A program made the position numbers and the translations under genes. Positions 24,735 to 37,520 of a stretch of DNA of 64,000 bases are shown here, in pieces (positions within the stretch are counted from its first letter, which is position 1; each line of letters opens with the position of its first letter). Under the pieces are notes generated by a model. It was not told the origin of the DNA. It saw only the letters and a program-made list of their open reading frames with translations, and made no database searches. This DNA is from Chinchilla lanigera (Eukaryota > Chordata > Mammalia > Rodentia > Chinchillidae). Location of the stretch: assembly GCF_000276665.1 (NCBI RefSeq), contig NW_004955405.1, forward strand, positions 11,926,040 through 11,990,039, read 5' to 3'.

Positions 24735-24890
24735 AGTGCTTTTCAATCTCTGATGTGTAACTTGAGGATCTTATAGAAATGCGGATACTGATAGAGCGAG
24801 TTGGGAGGGGACCTGAGGTTTGGCATTGCTGATGAGACCCAGTGATGCTTATCTTGTCCACTTCAGTATCAGGAGAGGCTGGTGACATTT
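24735..24890 (+). mobile_element. MER5-like hAT fossil
   Basis: The opening AGTGCTTTTCAATCTCTGAT and later GGATCTTATAGAAATGCGGA, with GACCCAGTGATGCT, resemble the common hAT-Charlie MITEs. Strongly diverged. Confidence 0.45.
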
Positions 24891-25906
24891 TAGACAGATG
24901 CGCCCGCGAGACAGTGCTCAAGTATGTCTTTCAAAAGGCACACGATAGGATTGCAGCCTTATTTCCATAGTTTGGGTACTTTTGTCCTAAAAATTGTATT
25001 AGTAGGGTATCAGCAGGTAGACTTGTGCAGTACGAGATGAGTTCCCTGCTGCTTGTTCAAGGCCTGAAAATGGATCCTCACATCTATCAGAGCCATGTCC
25101 TTGGTTCTTTTTGTATAGACGTTCTCTCATTCTTCTGTAGCTTATGAAGGCAAATTACTCATCTGTACAGCAACACACAAACAGAAATTTACTGCTCAAA
25201 TAAACTTAGGAACTGGGTCCAGAAATGCATTGATTTCACTTCCCCCGATCTCATGAAATGTAAAGGGGCATCTTTCACCAGTCATCTGGTGTGTCCCATC
25301 CTATGACGCAGATGGCTTCGATTCAGACTCTTCATTCCTCACATCAGCAAGGCATTTGCCACAGACAAAGCTGTGCATCATCTGTAGGAGAAAGTAATCA
25401 GTGTGAATATGCCACAGCTGTTTCCCGAGCCGAATGACTCGGCCTCTGGCCCAGCTGGAATTTTCCCTCTCCAGCGAGTTTTAGGTCATCCATTCAGTTC
25501 TGTCAGGCCCAGAATGTGTTTAACTTCTGATTGAAAAGATTCTGTCACTGGGTCTTGATAATATTGATGAAAAGAGAGACTTGGCAGAGGGTAATGAAGG
25601 AATAAGTATCTTTTCTCAGGATGTGTTCCTGGAACGTTAGCCCCGTGAAATGGTATTGTGAGTTCTATGAAAGGAGGGACCTATTGGCAAAAATACTTGG
25701 GGACACTGGGTCAGACAGCTTGTTCTCACAGTGTAGGACTTTTAGAGCTTTTAATGAGATAATATGCAGAATGAATTTCCAAATGTGATTAAAAAGTTAT
25801 TTTAAAAAATTTACCTCATTTCCTCCATTGTGAGATGCCACTGGGATAAAACATAGTGTTGCTTGAATAGTGGTTTTTATTGTTTGTTTAGGGGAAAAAA
25901 GATTCA

Positions 25907-25988
25907 ATTGTTTTTGTACCAAGAATCGAACTCAGGATCTTGCACTTGCCAGGCAGGTGCTTATGCTGCTGAGCTATATCGTGAGCCC
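25907..25988 (-). mobile_element. ID SINE with perfect 19-bp TSD
   Basis: The antisense ID includes GTACCAAGAATCGAACTCAG and CTTGCCAGGCAGGTGCTTAT. The 19-bp sequence TTAGGGGAAAAAAGATTCA is identical at 25888-25906 and 25989-26007. Confidence 0.95.
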
Positions 25989-27007
25989 TTAGGGGAAAAA
26001 AGATTCATCTTGCAACTGTTTTTTACACTGCAGGAGGAAGCTCTATTTTTCAAATGTTAAAATGTGGAAACCTTGAGAATTAAGAAAATACATTTATGGC
26101 AGCTGTCTCTTCTTATGGAACATGTACTAGCATCCTAAGCTGTTATATTCCAAGGAGCACAGTTTAGAAGATACAAGTCTAGAAGGTTTTTCTTTAAAAG
26201 GTGGGATTCAGTGTGAGCATAGACTTGGTTATCAATTAATTTTCTTGTAGGAAAGAATTATCAGGAAATTAGCTATACAGGGTTCTGTTTGTGTTTCCCT
26301 TTATCAAAATAAATAATTTATTGTTCTCTGTAAAAGAGCTTGCATGGGCTGGGGTTTTTGATGGCTGTGAATCAAGTGTTTGTATGTCCAGTTATAATCA
26401 GTACTTTTTCATGTTGACAGTGGTGTTGAAATGTATAGTCAGTCTTAAACTAATAATCAACTATAATCACAATAATTAACTATAATTCACACTAGAAGTA
26501 TAATTGTAAAGGTAATTTTAGCTTATGAATTGCTTATTAATATTTTCCTATTTGCTAAGGACATTAGCCTGTTTTCTGGTCTCTGTCTTTACCTCCCTGA
26601 CTGTGTGTGGGGGGGACCTTTAGATACTAAAAGCCTTATGTCTGGCTGTAGTTCTTTCTGAACATGGGTACCATTAAAAATGACCCGTTAGCATCTCAAC
26701 AGAAAGCTTAAAATAAGCTCCAGGCTTATTTATTCCATGTGGAGTCTTTGAACTGCTTCAACTGTTTAGATCATTTGATACAAAGCTGACAGAGGGCTGG
26801 AGGAACACACTTTTATACATTCTTAATTGAGATGTTGGGTGGATGATCAGTTTGTGTGTTATTTCTAAGAGCAACTTAATTAAAAGTTAATAATATCTAT
26901 TCCAACTCATTACTTTCACTTCTATAGCTGCTGCACATATAGAAAGGTGGTAGCATCTTGCAAGGAATGCTTAATTCTTTAACTAGCCTCATAGAACTTA
27001 ACTTCTG

Positions 27008-27168
27008 TTTTTTTTTTTTTTTTGTCTTTTTGAGACAGGGTCTCTCTATGCAGTTCAGGCAGGCCTTGAGCTCACTTTGTAGCCCAGGCTGTCCTTGAAC
27101 TCGCAACTATCCTCCTGCCTTAGCTTCCTGAGTGCAGAAATTACAGGCGTGCGCCACCACGCCCGGCT
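27008..27168 (-). repeat. B1-type SINE
   Basis: Poly-T, TTTTGAGACAGGGTCTCTCT, TAGCCCAGGCTGTCCTTGAA and GCGTGCGCCACCACGCCCGG: a full-length antisense B1 with intact CpGs at its 5' end, suggesting low age. TTCTGT lies on both sides. Confidence 0.93.
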
Positions 27169-30100
27169 CCTTCTGTCCTTTTTTATTGTCTTCACCACTT
27201 ATTTCTTTTCTGCCTGGGCGCTCCAAGATCACACTCCCCTCTGACTAACTCTCTGCTGAGAACATTTAATACTGTGGCCAGGGCTGCTTTGCTTTACCCA
27301 TTTGTGGATGTTTCATTTAGGATATTTGTTGTTGCCATTACGAGGTGTTTGCAATCTATTTATATTGTGATGAGAATGCCACAGTTATCTGGCATTTTAA
27401 AAAATGAGCTCTACCTTGCCCACTATGTTTAGAAACCAATCTATTTACAATCTGCAATAGAGGTACATTTTTGCAACTCAAATATTTCTTTGTCATTTAT
27501 AATTGTATCCTAGGGGCCTCAGAGAGCCATCATATAACTGCAGATGAATATCAAAATACATATATTTTAGGTATTTGGTAATGTAAAAATGGAGTTGCTT
27601 TGGTAACTTTACTCTCTGAGTGCTGAGTGAGTGTTGAATCTACTCTGCACTCTACCCACTTTATTTTGTCTCTACAGAAGCACCTTAGTCACCGGTGAGC
27701 ATTTCTCAACACTCATCAGAGCTTGAAGGTGCTGGTCAGCTGTTGGATGGACAGTGCAGAGAAGTTCAAATGTTCGGTGTTTGAGACTGCTGAAATTTAC
27801 TGGTTACAGACAGATTCATTGGAGAAAAGCTATATAAATTTATTAACATGCATCAAACACAGGGTCACACAAGATATAACACTTTAAATACAAATACAAA
27901 ATATTGCTCTCGGAGCTCCTACAGTACTGTGTCACCGGAGTGGTGAGATATGGAAGGAATCTAATCCTAACACAGCTGGCTTTCAGAGCCATTTTTGTTA
28001 TTTTCTACGTTTATGTTCAGATTAAGCATAGAGAAACAAGTGACACTATCTCTTCATGCCAAAATGTCTCCTTTAAAATAGGGGATATTCTCCTACCACC
28101 TACTGCTAAATGAGGAGCAAATAAGATAACATACTTTTCCATGACATCATGACAATATCTGCGCCATACGCAGGTCTGGTACTATTTGACCTCACCCTTG
28201 CCCGAGAAATTCTAACTCCACCAAAAGAGCTGTGTCGTTGATAAAAGACTAAAAGTTTTTTCAAGCCTCCAAATTTTCCAGATCATCACATGATTTAAAA
28301 GTCCCGGCAATGAAACCATCTTACTTTTTCTTTCAAAGCAGCGTGGATGCATTCATCACACACAGACGATTTCTGCAGTCATTTTAATTTCCATAGAGAC
28401 GTACAAAAGAAAGTTTTCTGGTTAACTACAATGGGGCAGGCTCTCAGAATCTTCACTTGTATTAGCAGAAATATCTGTGGTGCAATTCCATTTCTTGCAA
28501 AAGCAGAAAGGAGATAGTTGGTTTCTTTTTTTATGAACTAGAATAGCAGAAGTAACGTTACATCAAACTATAGGAATTTAATTACCTCATTCCACAAACG
28601 CAGTTTTCAAATGAGAGTCAGAAGGATTTCCAAAGCTGTTCTTCTGAACTGTGATATAAAAACCCAGAATACATTCAGTAGATGTAAAATGCGTTACTGT
28701 ACATCAGGAGCCACCACAATGAACCATAGCACAGTAAGAAACACTGCGTGAGACTGAACGCAAAGTGATTAAAAATCTCTTCATTCTCTTCTTGGTAATA
28801 CATACTGCAGTGTGCTTAGAGTTTTACATGCTTGTCACTCAAAGCATGGGCACTTTTGGAGTATTTCTGGTAGGCTGATTTGAAACCGGGGGCAGGTCTT
28901 CCAGAAAACGGAAACGCTGTCATTTAAGAGCTTAAATCTCGACTACGTGTAAGTTAAGAAATGCTGTTAGAGTTGGGAGGAGTAAATCACCCACGGTGGA
29001 GGGCTCATCATTTTTTCCAGGGTCTGAAAATCTGTCCTTTAAAATGTCCATAAGAATCATTATCTCAGCGATGAAGAGGAGGTTGATACAAGGTGGCTTA
29101 GGGACTGCTCTATTGAAAAGTACCAAGACCAGGGCTTCTCCTTCTTATTACAAAAGTGACATATATTCATTATAGAAAAATTTTAAAAAATGGATAAGGA
29201 AAGAAAAGAAAATAAAGGCCATTTGTAATAGCATAGCAACAATGACCACGCTTAACATTCTGGCATGTAGCCTTTGAGCTTTTCTGAAAAGTCATTTTGC
29301 CACATCAAGTAAGAACTTAGTGAAAAAGACTCCTGGCTTTGGAATAAGGAACAACAAGGTGTTCATCCATTCATCAAACACTTGTGCTGTCAGGAGAGAA
29401 TTTATCTTTTATATCCACAGCAGAAAGAATAAATTGGAAATACTCTAGAAATACAGAGTTTATGGCTTTTTACTCAGCTAAGTTGTGGAGTGTTTTAATG
29501 AATGTCATATGTGGCTAATGAGTTTTGTTTTCTTTTCCTTTTTTTTTTTTTTTAGAAAAAAATAGCACAAACCACATTTTTCATGAAAAATAACTGGTTT
29601 CCATATATATTTGCTTAATCTTCACATCTTGTTTTCTTCTTTTCCCCGTCATTGAGTGCTTCTGTCCAATCCAACACCACTCACCTGCCTGTTGTTCTTT
29701 TTTGAAGAATATTACGTTCACCAGTAGCAAAATTATTCTGAAGGTCCCTATTGTAATTACTCCTGTACTGGTTTGGAGTAAGAAGGAAACTGGAATCCCT
29801 AAGATAGCAGAACCTTGTTTGTATGTGACACTGTGTGGTCTCCTGGCCTCTGCATTTGAGGGGCTTGTGAGCAGGCAGTGCAGTGCAGTGGGTAATCCAG
29901 AGCACAGCTTTGGGCTCTTGTTACTTAGGTTTATAGCCAGGCTCTGGTACTTAGCGGCTAGATGATGTCAAAGTAAAAATTATTCATGGGACTTGCTAAA
30001 AAGGAGGAAGGCAAATGACTTAGGGCCATCATGATAGAAGGGGTATCAGTGGCAGTGGGGTGTTACAATAAGAGGGAGAGATTGGACTCAACTCCCAATA

Positions 30101-31124
30101 GGACAAAGAAAAATGGAAATTTATGGCCAAGGAGCAAATGTAGTTGTAGTTAATGCATGGAGAACTGCTAAAGAAGCATCAAGGATAAGAAGGGATACTG
30201 GCTAATCTGACCAAGGAGGATTCTTACTGAAGATAGATCAGGATTTCAGACATCATCAGGGGGAGGGGAGGAGGCTGGTCAGATATTAAAGGTGATCGCA
30301 TTCTGAGGATGAGAAATTCTGGCTACAATGAGTTAGCAGGATTCTTGCTAACACTGAACAATGCAGAGATAAACACGATGAATACAGAAGCCTTTAGAAG
30401 AAAATGAGGCCAGAGGAAATTAACTAGAGTTTGGTCAAAAGAGAAGCTTTGCCCATAACTTTGGACATGTTATTATAGACAGCTAAGTTTGGTAGAAGTA
30501 TTATGGGCAGTCAGTCAAGGCTGGGCCCTCCAGGGAGTCAGTGCAGAGGATGACAATACATTATAATTGTGGCTAGAGGCACGTCTGTTAAAGGCCAAGC
30601 TTCAAGATAAAGGCAGAATGACCAGGCATACGTGCCTCCCCAAGAGATAAACAGAATACTGTCATTGGTGTTACCTGGTCTAATAAAGTCTGGATAGGCA
30701 TCAGTCACCCAGGTGGGTGACCGCGAGCTCCTGCCTTGTCTCTTCCAGAAAAGGTCCTTGTTCTTTCCATGTGCACTTACCATGTGACTTGCATCCCCGT
30801 TAGACCAACACTCCCTAAGCAGCTGTACTTGTACTCTTATTCATTGATCATTGTTTTGTCCCATGTTTTACTCACTTGGTGATTTTGTACCCATCTCAGA
30901 TTTTGCTCTATAAAACTTCCTCTGGAAAGTGGGGCCTGGGGCAACCCATTTCGGACCCCTTCCTGCCTCTCAAGAGCTATCTCTATCTCTCTCAATGATT
31001 TCCTACTCTTAACCTCCATTGCTCCTTAGAATTCATTCTTTGGTTTTTGGAAACACAAACTGGATGTCTCTGACACCTAGCAGGTTTGGAGTTATAATAT
31101 TTCCCCCATATCATTTAGAGGTCC

Positions 31125-31262
31125 TATATAAATGTTACTTAACCTCTCTGTGCCCCAATTTAATCATCTTTAAAATGAGACTAATACCGCTATCTAATCT
31201 CATGTGGCTGTGAGAATCAATGAGATAGCACATTGTGAAGGTGCTTTGCAGGCTGCTAAATG
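31125..31262 (+). repeat. MIR SINE relic
   Basis: GTTACTTAACCTCTCTGTGC, TCATCTTTAAAATGAGACTA and GTGGCTGTGAGAATCAATGA follow the MIR sense core. Confidence 0.7.
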
Positions 31263-32261
31263 TTAGGAAGATGCCAGCTTGCCTATTCCTCGTGACTGTG
31301 ATCCTAGACTTGCAGGCAGCCTATCAGTAAGCACTCACACGCAGGAAGGCCCCTGGAGAGAGTTCCTACTTTTCCAGGTGACCTTGGGTAATTCTTCTTC
31401 AACACCTCATGTTTTCCCTTGTGAAATGCAGACTATGCAGTTTATTTTACAAAAGAGCTTTAGATGGAGATAGCGTGCTAGTTTGCAATGTAAAGTGTTT
31501 TATGTGTAAATAATAAAAGGAAGCCCTCCCCTAAAAGTTGTCAAGCTGCTCCCTGGAGATGGAGGAGTCCTCTCCTGACTTAATAGCAAACCTTTGCTAG
31601 TGAACTTAGAGAAAAGCTAGTTGCAGGGAACAGCTTAGGAAAATAAATGAGAAAATATTATTTGTGCCATGGAGAGCCTGAGAAGTATGAATTCCTGACT
31701 AAACTCCTCAAGCAGATTAGAAATGATGCTGTTCATTGGAACATGTAGCCCTCCCTTAAGATCTAAACGAAGCAATAAATTTGGGGGTGCAAATCTTGGC
31801 TGCTCCTCCTCATGAGCTCGTGCTTCTGATAACTCAAGTCAGGTGTGTGCAGTTTGGCTGTAAGATAACTGTATTAACATAAAAGTATGCAAGGAAGCTG
31901 TTGAAGGAGTTCCAGAAAAAGGTATTTGCTCTAGTGTGGATGCATTTTGGATGTTTCCCTATGTTTAGATACATGGGTTCCTTGTTGGGGTCCAACTAGA
32001 ATGGTTTAAAAGTTCTCTGTAACAAAAAAGGAAAGTACCTTAAAATAATGGCTTACTTTAGTTAGGAACATTTAATGTCTAGCTCTCACACTTTTTTTTA
32101 AATTTTTGTTTTGGCTGTTCATCTTCTCCTTTCTCAGAACTAGTTAAGAAGCTTTAATTTTCCCAAGATCAAAAGTAAAGTCTGTAATAGGTGAGAAAAT
32201 GGGCATTGAATTCTGATTGGTTGTAAAGGTGCCCTGGCACTGGATAATGCTAATTTTGTAC

Positions 32262-32312
32262 CTCTATATCTCTATATCTCTATATCTCTATATCTCTATC
32301 TCTATCTCTATA
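32262..32312 (+). repeat. (TATATCTC)n microsatellite
   Basis: About four copies of an 8-bp unit TATATCTC grade into the 6-bp unit TATCTC and back. Confidence 0.9.
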
Positions 32313-32465
32313 TCTTACATCTTACATTTGCACATCAGTGGATAACATCATTACAAATGTTCCTGATTCCTAGCTACTCTTAGTAAGACCAACCTTCTTG
32401 GCAGTCAGATTGCTTTCACATAAGGAGACAATTGGCTGTAGCTGAATCAATCTTGTGCCTTTAGA

Positions 32466-32896
32466 TGGCATCTTAGCTACTTTGTCATTGCTAGGACAAA
32501 ATACCGAGTATCCACATATTAAAGATGGAAAGGTTTATTTTAGCTCATGGTCTATAGAGGTTTCAGTCCATAGTTAGCTGTCTATAAGGCAGGGCAGCAT
32601 GGCAGGGGAGAATGGCAGAGGAGAAACAGTCCATGGCAGGACAGAAGAAAAGCAGCTAGCCTTCCTTTCCCTTTTTATTCTACGCAGGTTACAGTCCTAT
32701 TGGTTGGTGCCACCCACACCCAGAGTGGGCTGAACCATTATCCACACTCAGAAGTATGTTAACCCAATCAGTGGACTAGTCCACTTGCCACATACCTGTA
32801 ATCCAGTATCACACACCCATGATCCAGCCACCTCCCAAAAGCCCCACCTATGAGTGTGTGAGGCTTTGAGGGGACATCTAGATAGAAGCAATAACA
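32466..32896 (-). mobile_element. Solo LTR, MaLR type
   Basis: The reverse complement begins TGTTATTGCTTCTATCTAGA and aligns with the 15049-15482 element along its length, including GATGTCCCCT, ATCATGGGTGTGTGATACTG, GGGTGTGGGTGGCACCAACC and GGTATTTTGTCCTAGCAA. AGATG occurs at 32463-32467 and 32896-32900, a possible 5-bp target duplication overlapping the terminal bases. Confidence 0.72.
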
Positions 32897-33596
32897 GATG
32901 GGTTTTATTATCCTCATTTGGTAAATGGAACTTCAACTCAGTCACTTGCCTCCCTTTTTGTACTGATTACTGATTAGGGGAAGGAAAAGAGAATAGTGAG
33001 ACTGTCATTCTAGGCAGGAGCAAACACATCAGCTCTTTTGGTAGCTAGAATCCGAGAGTACATTTGGCAAAATAGCTTATCATGAGGTATCAGAAATATT
33101 TCAAGTCCTGTCATTTTTTACTGTCTCATGAATTCTCACTATCTAGAATCAATTTTGTTCCTGTCAAATAACACAACTAAATCAAATATAAGCACATATC
33201 ACTATAGTTTAGAGTGATGCTGTATAGTACTTAGTTTTGTGCTTTGTAGCATGGTTTTTTAATATTAAAACAGTGCATTATATTTCTAACATAGTCTCAT
33301 TTATTGTAGTCTCCGCTCTCTAGAGCTGTGCTTATTGCAGGGCTGTTTCCAGTAAGACTCAAAAGACCTGGTCTTCTATTATGAATGGTTTATGGTGTGT
33401 GCTTTTCACTGCTGCTAACTGTGCTATGTTACTCTGTTCATCCAGGGACATGGGACATGAAGGCATCTAGCCCAGCATAAGCCACAAGGATGACTATAGG
33501 CAAGCTAGATGGTCCTTACCTGTCCTGAACCACTCTACCCATTGTCAAGAACCTCAGCTTAGGGTTTTGTCATGTTCGGTCACTCTGGAAACACCA

Positions 33597-33745
33597 GGCG
33601 GCTAGTGTAGCACAGTGTAAACTACCTGATGTTAAGGGGCTGGACACACCTGCTCCTAATCCAGCTGTGTTGTTCCTAACCATGCAGAAGTTACTCAACC
33701 CAAGTCTCCATTCCCTCAGCTGTAAAATGAAGGTTAATACAAATC
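33597..33745 (+). repeat. MIR SINE relic
   Basis: GGCTAGTGTAGCACAGTGTA and, near the end, GAAGTTACTCAACCCAAGTC and CCTCAGCTGTAAAATGAAGG follow the sense MIR order. An antisense MIR-like core (TATTTTACGAAGAACCTAAG) follows at about 33772-33860. Confidence 0.6.
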
Positions 33746-34746
33746 TGATAAATGGTAGTTATTTTATATTCTCTATTTTACGAAGAACCTAAGACTAAGA
33801 ATGGTTAAATAATTTGCCCAAGGTAGAATAAATGGCAAAGTCTGTTCTTGACTTTACTCTATTACTTGAAAGCAATGTGCCCAAACTCCCATATTTTATT
33901 CCCTTCCCACAGCAAGCCCCCCAGGGCAGTTGTATGGTGTAAAGGTTATCATGGTGGCTGGTGAGTACTGGCTTCCACACTCAGCAGCGGTTATTATTAG
34001 AGCTCAACAGAGTTTAAATGCTGTCTCGAGTTTCACTCACCTACAGACCTTCATTGCGACAGGAACCCCCATTTACAGTTGTATCTTTTCAGCCCCATTT
34101 ACACATACAGGTGGTTGGTGTCGACTGTTAGTGTGAGAGATGATGAGGTCCTGGTGATGGTTAGTGACGAGGAAAGAAACAGGACTCCATAAATTAACGT
34201 GGAAGCGTGCTCAGGACAATGGAGTGGCAAGAATGGCTCTCCCAGCCACATGTACCTTTCTTACCAGTTTTCAGATCTAAAATCATCTTTCAGGGTTCCT
34301 GGACCTACCTGGAAAGAACTAGGACAGAAAGTTCAAGCTCTTTAGCCCTATTGTCTAGGAGGGTGTTGCTTTGAGTAGTGTAAGGATAAAAATGAAATGA
34401 CCCTCTAGAGGCAGTGGTGACTACCCACAGCTCACTTGGAAGTCAGTAAAGCCCTCATTTTTTCATATTAGCACTGGAGAGCTGACCTTTAAAATCCCCA
34501 CATCTGGGGAGAATGTGTGATTTGATGCGGAACATTTCAGGGCAGGACCAAGGATGAATGACTGAGAATATGCCCATTAGCTCATTGGTTTTCTTCTCCT
34601 TCAAGGAGCCCAAAACTGCTTAGGTTATAAACGTCTGTTTTTGGACATTTCCAAACCGATAGCACTTGCTTAAGTAGGTCTTCAGTGCAGGGTAGATGAA
34701 GCACAGATATAAATGGAATGCTGATCCATGCACCTGGTATGAAGAT

Positions 34747-34747
<1 letters not shown>

Positions 34748-34784
<37 letters not shown>
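34748..34784 (+). repeat. (TG)n microsatellite
   Basis: About 18 uninterrupted GT units follow GAAGATG. Likely length-polymorphic. Confidence 0.97.
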
Positions 34785-34788
<4 letters not shown>

Positions 34789-35795
34789 TTCACAGTGAAG
34801 CTTAGCCATTTCAAGGCAGTGAGTTGTATAATAAGTTCAGCAAAGGGCTGTTTGAGAAAAGATGGGATTGCTTTAAAAAAGAGCCACACTCTGAATCGCT
34901 TTGTTATGGAGATGTTACATTGAGGCTCTTGCTCTGCATCCAGGGTCCAAGGAGTAATACTGCTGAATATACAATGAGCTTTTGATTTGAGAAACTCAAA
35001 ATACCTGCAGGTCCAGAAGGCATAAAGAGAAGCCTATTTGTATTCATAACGCCTTTTTTAAAGAGTCGTGGAATTTGGTGGAAAACGGAATTGGATAGAT
35101 GGACATCTTACAGATTCATCTCCAGGAGAAAATAGCATCTGTCTGATCTCGTGTGTCCTCATCTGCTAAGCGAAGGTCTGGGTCGTGGTGCTGATAGAAA
35201 TTCCTCATAGCTGTTAATTCCAAGCAGTCCAGCTGTGAGGCACTTCGGTGCTTGAATCTGTCATATCACAAACTCCTGCATATCCTGACCAAGTGTAGTT
35301 AGCATTTTGCCTGGCCAGGCTTTAGTCGGGTACAGCCTTGAGAAACAGCAAACTGAGAAATTCTGCCCCTGACGTTTTCGGATGAGGATCCAGATGTCAG
35401 AACCTGTGAGCTTTGATGTGACTACTTGTAATGAGGAGGCTGCAGCCACTTAATCACCAGGCTGCTGTGATTAGGACACAGCTTCTCTAGGACACAGCTG
35501 CCAGTCAGCATTCATCCATGCTCCTGAGAGCCTGCAAGGTGTGGGGTTTGGCTGGGGCAAGGAAGCAGATCCTCCCTCCTCGCTGGTGTGGAGGGGCCTT
35601 GGGGCACACAGTGAGGTCAAAGAACAGATCATTTCTGAACCTGTAAGTGAAAACCCATTTGGTGGCTGCCATCGGAGGAGTTGTCTTCTTTTCAGAGTCT
35701 AATAGCAGAACAATTGGATGAGATTAGTGATTCCTGATCCAGGCTGGCACTGACTGTGTTGGCATGGGCTACTGGTAAACTCTTTTGGCTTTGCC

Positions 35796-35898
35796 CTCCT
35801 TCCTTTCCTCTCTCCCTCTGTCTTCTTCCTTTCTCTCCTCTCTTCTTTTCCTACCTCTTTCTCGTTCTTCACTCCTTTTCTCCCTGCCTTCATTCCAT
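35796..35898 (+). repeat. Polypyrimidine tract
   Basis: About 100 bp with very few purines (CTCCTTCCTTTCCTCTCTCC and similar). Confidence 0.85.
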
Positions 35899-36380
35899 AT
35901 TTACTAAGTGCCTGCTATGTGTCAGGCAAGGTGATAAGAGACCAGACATTAAACAACAACAATAACAACAATAAAACAGTTCAGACTTGTTTCTGATCTC
36001 AGGAGACTCAGAGTCTGGTGTAGGGGACAGGATAGAAGACCGGAGATTTCAGCTGGAGCCCACAAGTGCTGTGTTGGAGAGTGGGAGAGGGTAAGGAGGG
36101 CTGCCTAACCTGGGAGACTGGAGGAGTTAGACAAAGCGGCTGGGTGATACCAGCATTACAGGCAGAGAGGACACGGGTGACGGCCTAGACAAGATTGGTC
36201 TGTGCAGTTGGCACCACTTCCCCGTGGGGAGGGCAGGAGGAGGAAGGAGGGCTGATATTCTGTCTTCTCCGAGGACTCGATCATGCCGGGTCTTGCCTGC
36301 CATATGAAGACATTTAGACTTCAGCATTGGGCAACTGTAATCGGTCTACGGCGTGGCCATTGCAACCTGGCATGGAACCC
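35880..36380 (-). repeat. L2 LINE relic
   Basis: TTTACTAAGTGCCTGCTATG, GTCAGGCAAGGTGATAAGAG and CAGGAGACTCAGAGTCTGGT correspond to the reverse complement of the L2 3' end. A short (CAA)n run at 35951-35976 interrupts it. Confidence 0.55.
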
Positions 36381-37480
36381 TAGAGATGGGGGCGTCTTAG
36401 GTGGACCTTGTGAGAGTTTAAAAGTGGACCATTTGCATAGGTATCGCTAGAGATGGCCTGGCACTCCTGTTAATCCATGGGTTGGGGAGAGAATGTGCGG
36501 ATGTTTCTTCCTTCTTCTGTTTCAATTTAGAAAGTGCCATTCAAGTCTGATGTGGGAACAGTGAATGTTACATGACAGTAAGTTAGGAGGCTGTTTTGAA
36601 GTTGAGATGCTTCCAGGTAAGATGAAGAAGGGGCAATAAAGTGGAAATGGCCAGAGGGCACTTAAAATCCTGCATTTAATTCCTAAAGCGACCAAAAAGA
36701 TACAGGAAGCAATAGTTAAGAAACACAGAAAAGTTCTAACAGAGCTGCTGAAAATTGCCTGTGTCGACGTATTCTTCAATAAAAGTTGTTTTCTGCTGAC
36801 GTTTTCTTTTGCTCTACGAAGGATCCTCTTATATTTGATGATCAATTTTCCACAAGGTTTGCCATAATGCTTCCTCAAGCTCAGGATTTTACATTTTAAT
36901 TCATTTGATAGCTGTGTGGAACCTAAAACAGTGTATGCTGCTTTTATAATTCAGGGTCATTGTTTTCTAGCTGGCAGGATGTTACTCAAAGCTCAACCCT
37001 TTTCTTTTCCCCTCTTAAATTTCTTCGTCCTGGCTTGAGGAGAGTTGCTGGAAAAACGTGTTGTTTCCAGTGGTTGAAGTGGAGACTGTAACTTGGACTC
37101 ATGACTGTCTGACCCACCTCGGCTGTCCAATGTGGGTACACATTCTGTGTCCTTTAACCCCTCCCCTCACACGCAGGCCTGGGTGTCCTAGACCAGGATC
37201 TGTGCTCCTTTTTCCAGAGACTGCTCTTCCAGCAACATGTCTAGGATCCATTAATCCTTCACAGCCCCCCACAAGCTTCAAATCCTTCCTGCTCCCAAGG
37301 CAGATAAGCAAACACAGTTTCAAGATGGACTGAGAAGTTTGTGGTAAGATTAGGAGAATTTCATTATTATTTTTATTATCATCCCACCCATCCTATGCCT
37401 TTCTTGGCATACTATCTCTTCAGCTATGTTTATAATCTCAAACAGAGTTTAGTACAGTAGGACTTAGCAAATGTATATAT

Positions 37481-37520
37481 TTTTGGTACAAGGATTGAAC
37501 CCAGGGCCTACACTGTACTT
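37481..37520 (-). repeat. ID-like SINE fragment
   Basis: TTTTGGTACAAGGATTGAAC and CCAGGGCCTACACTGTACT match the 3' third of an antisense ID-like element. Confidence 0.55.
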
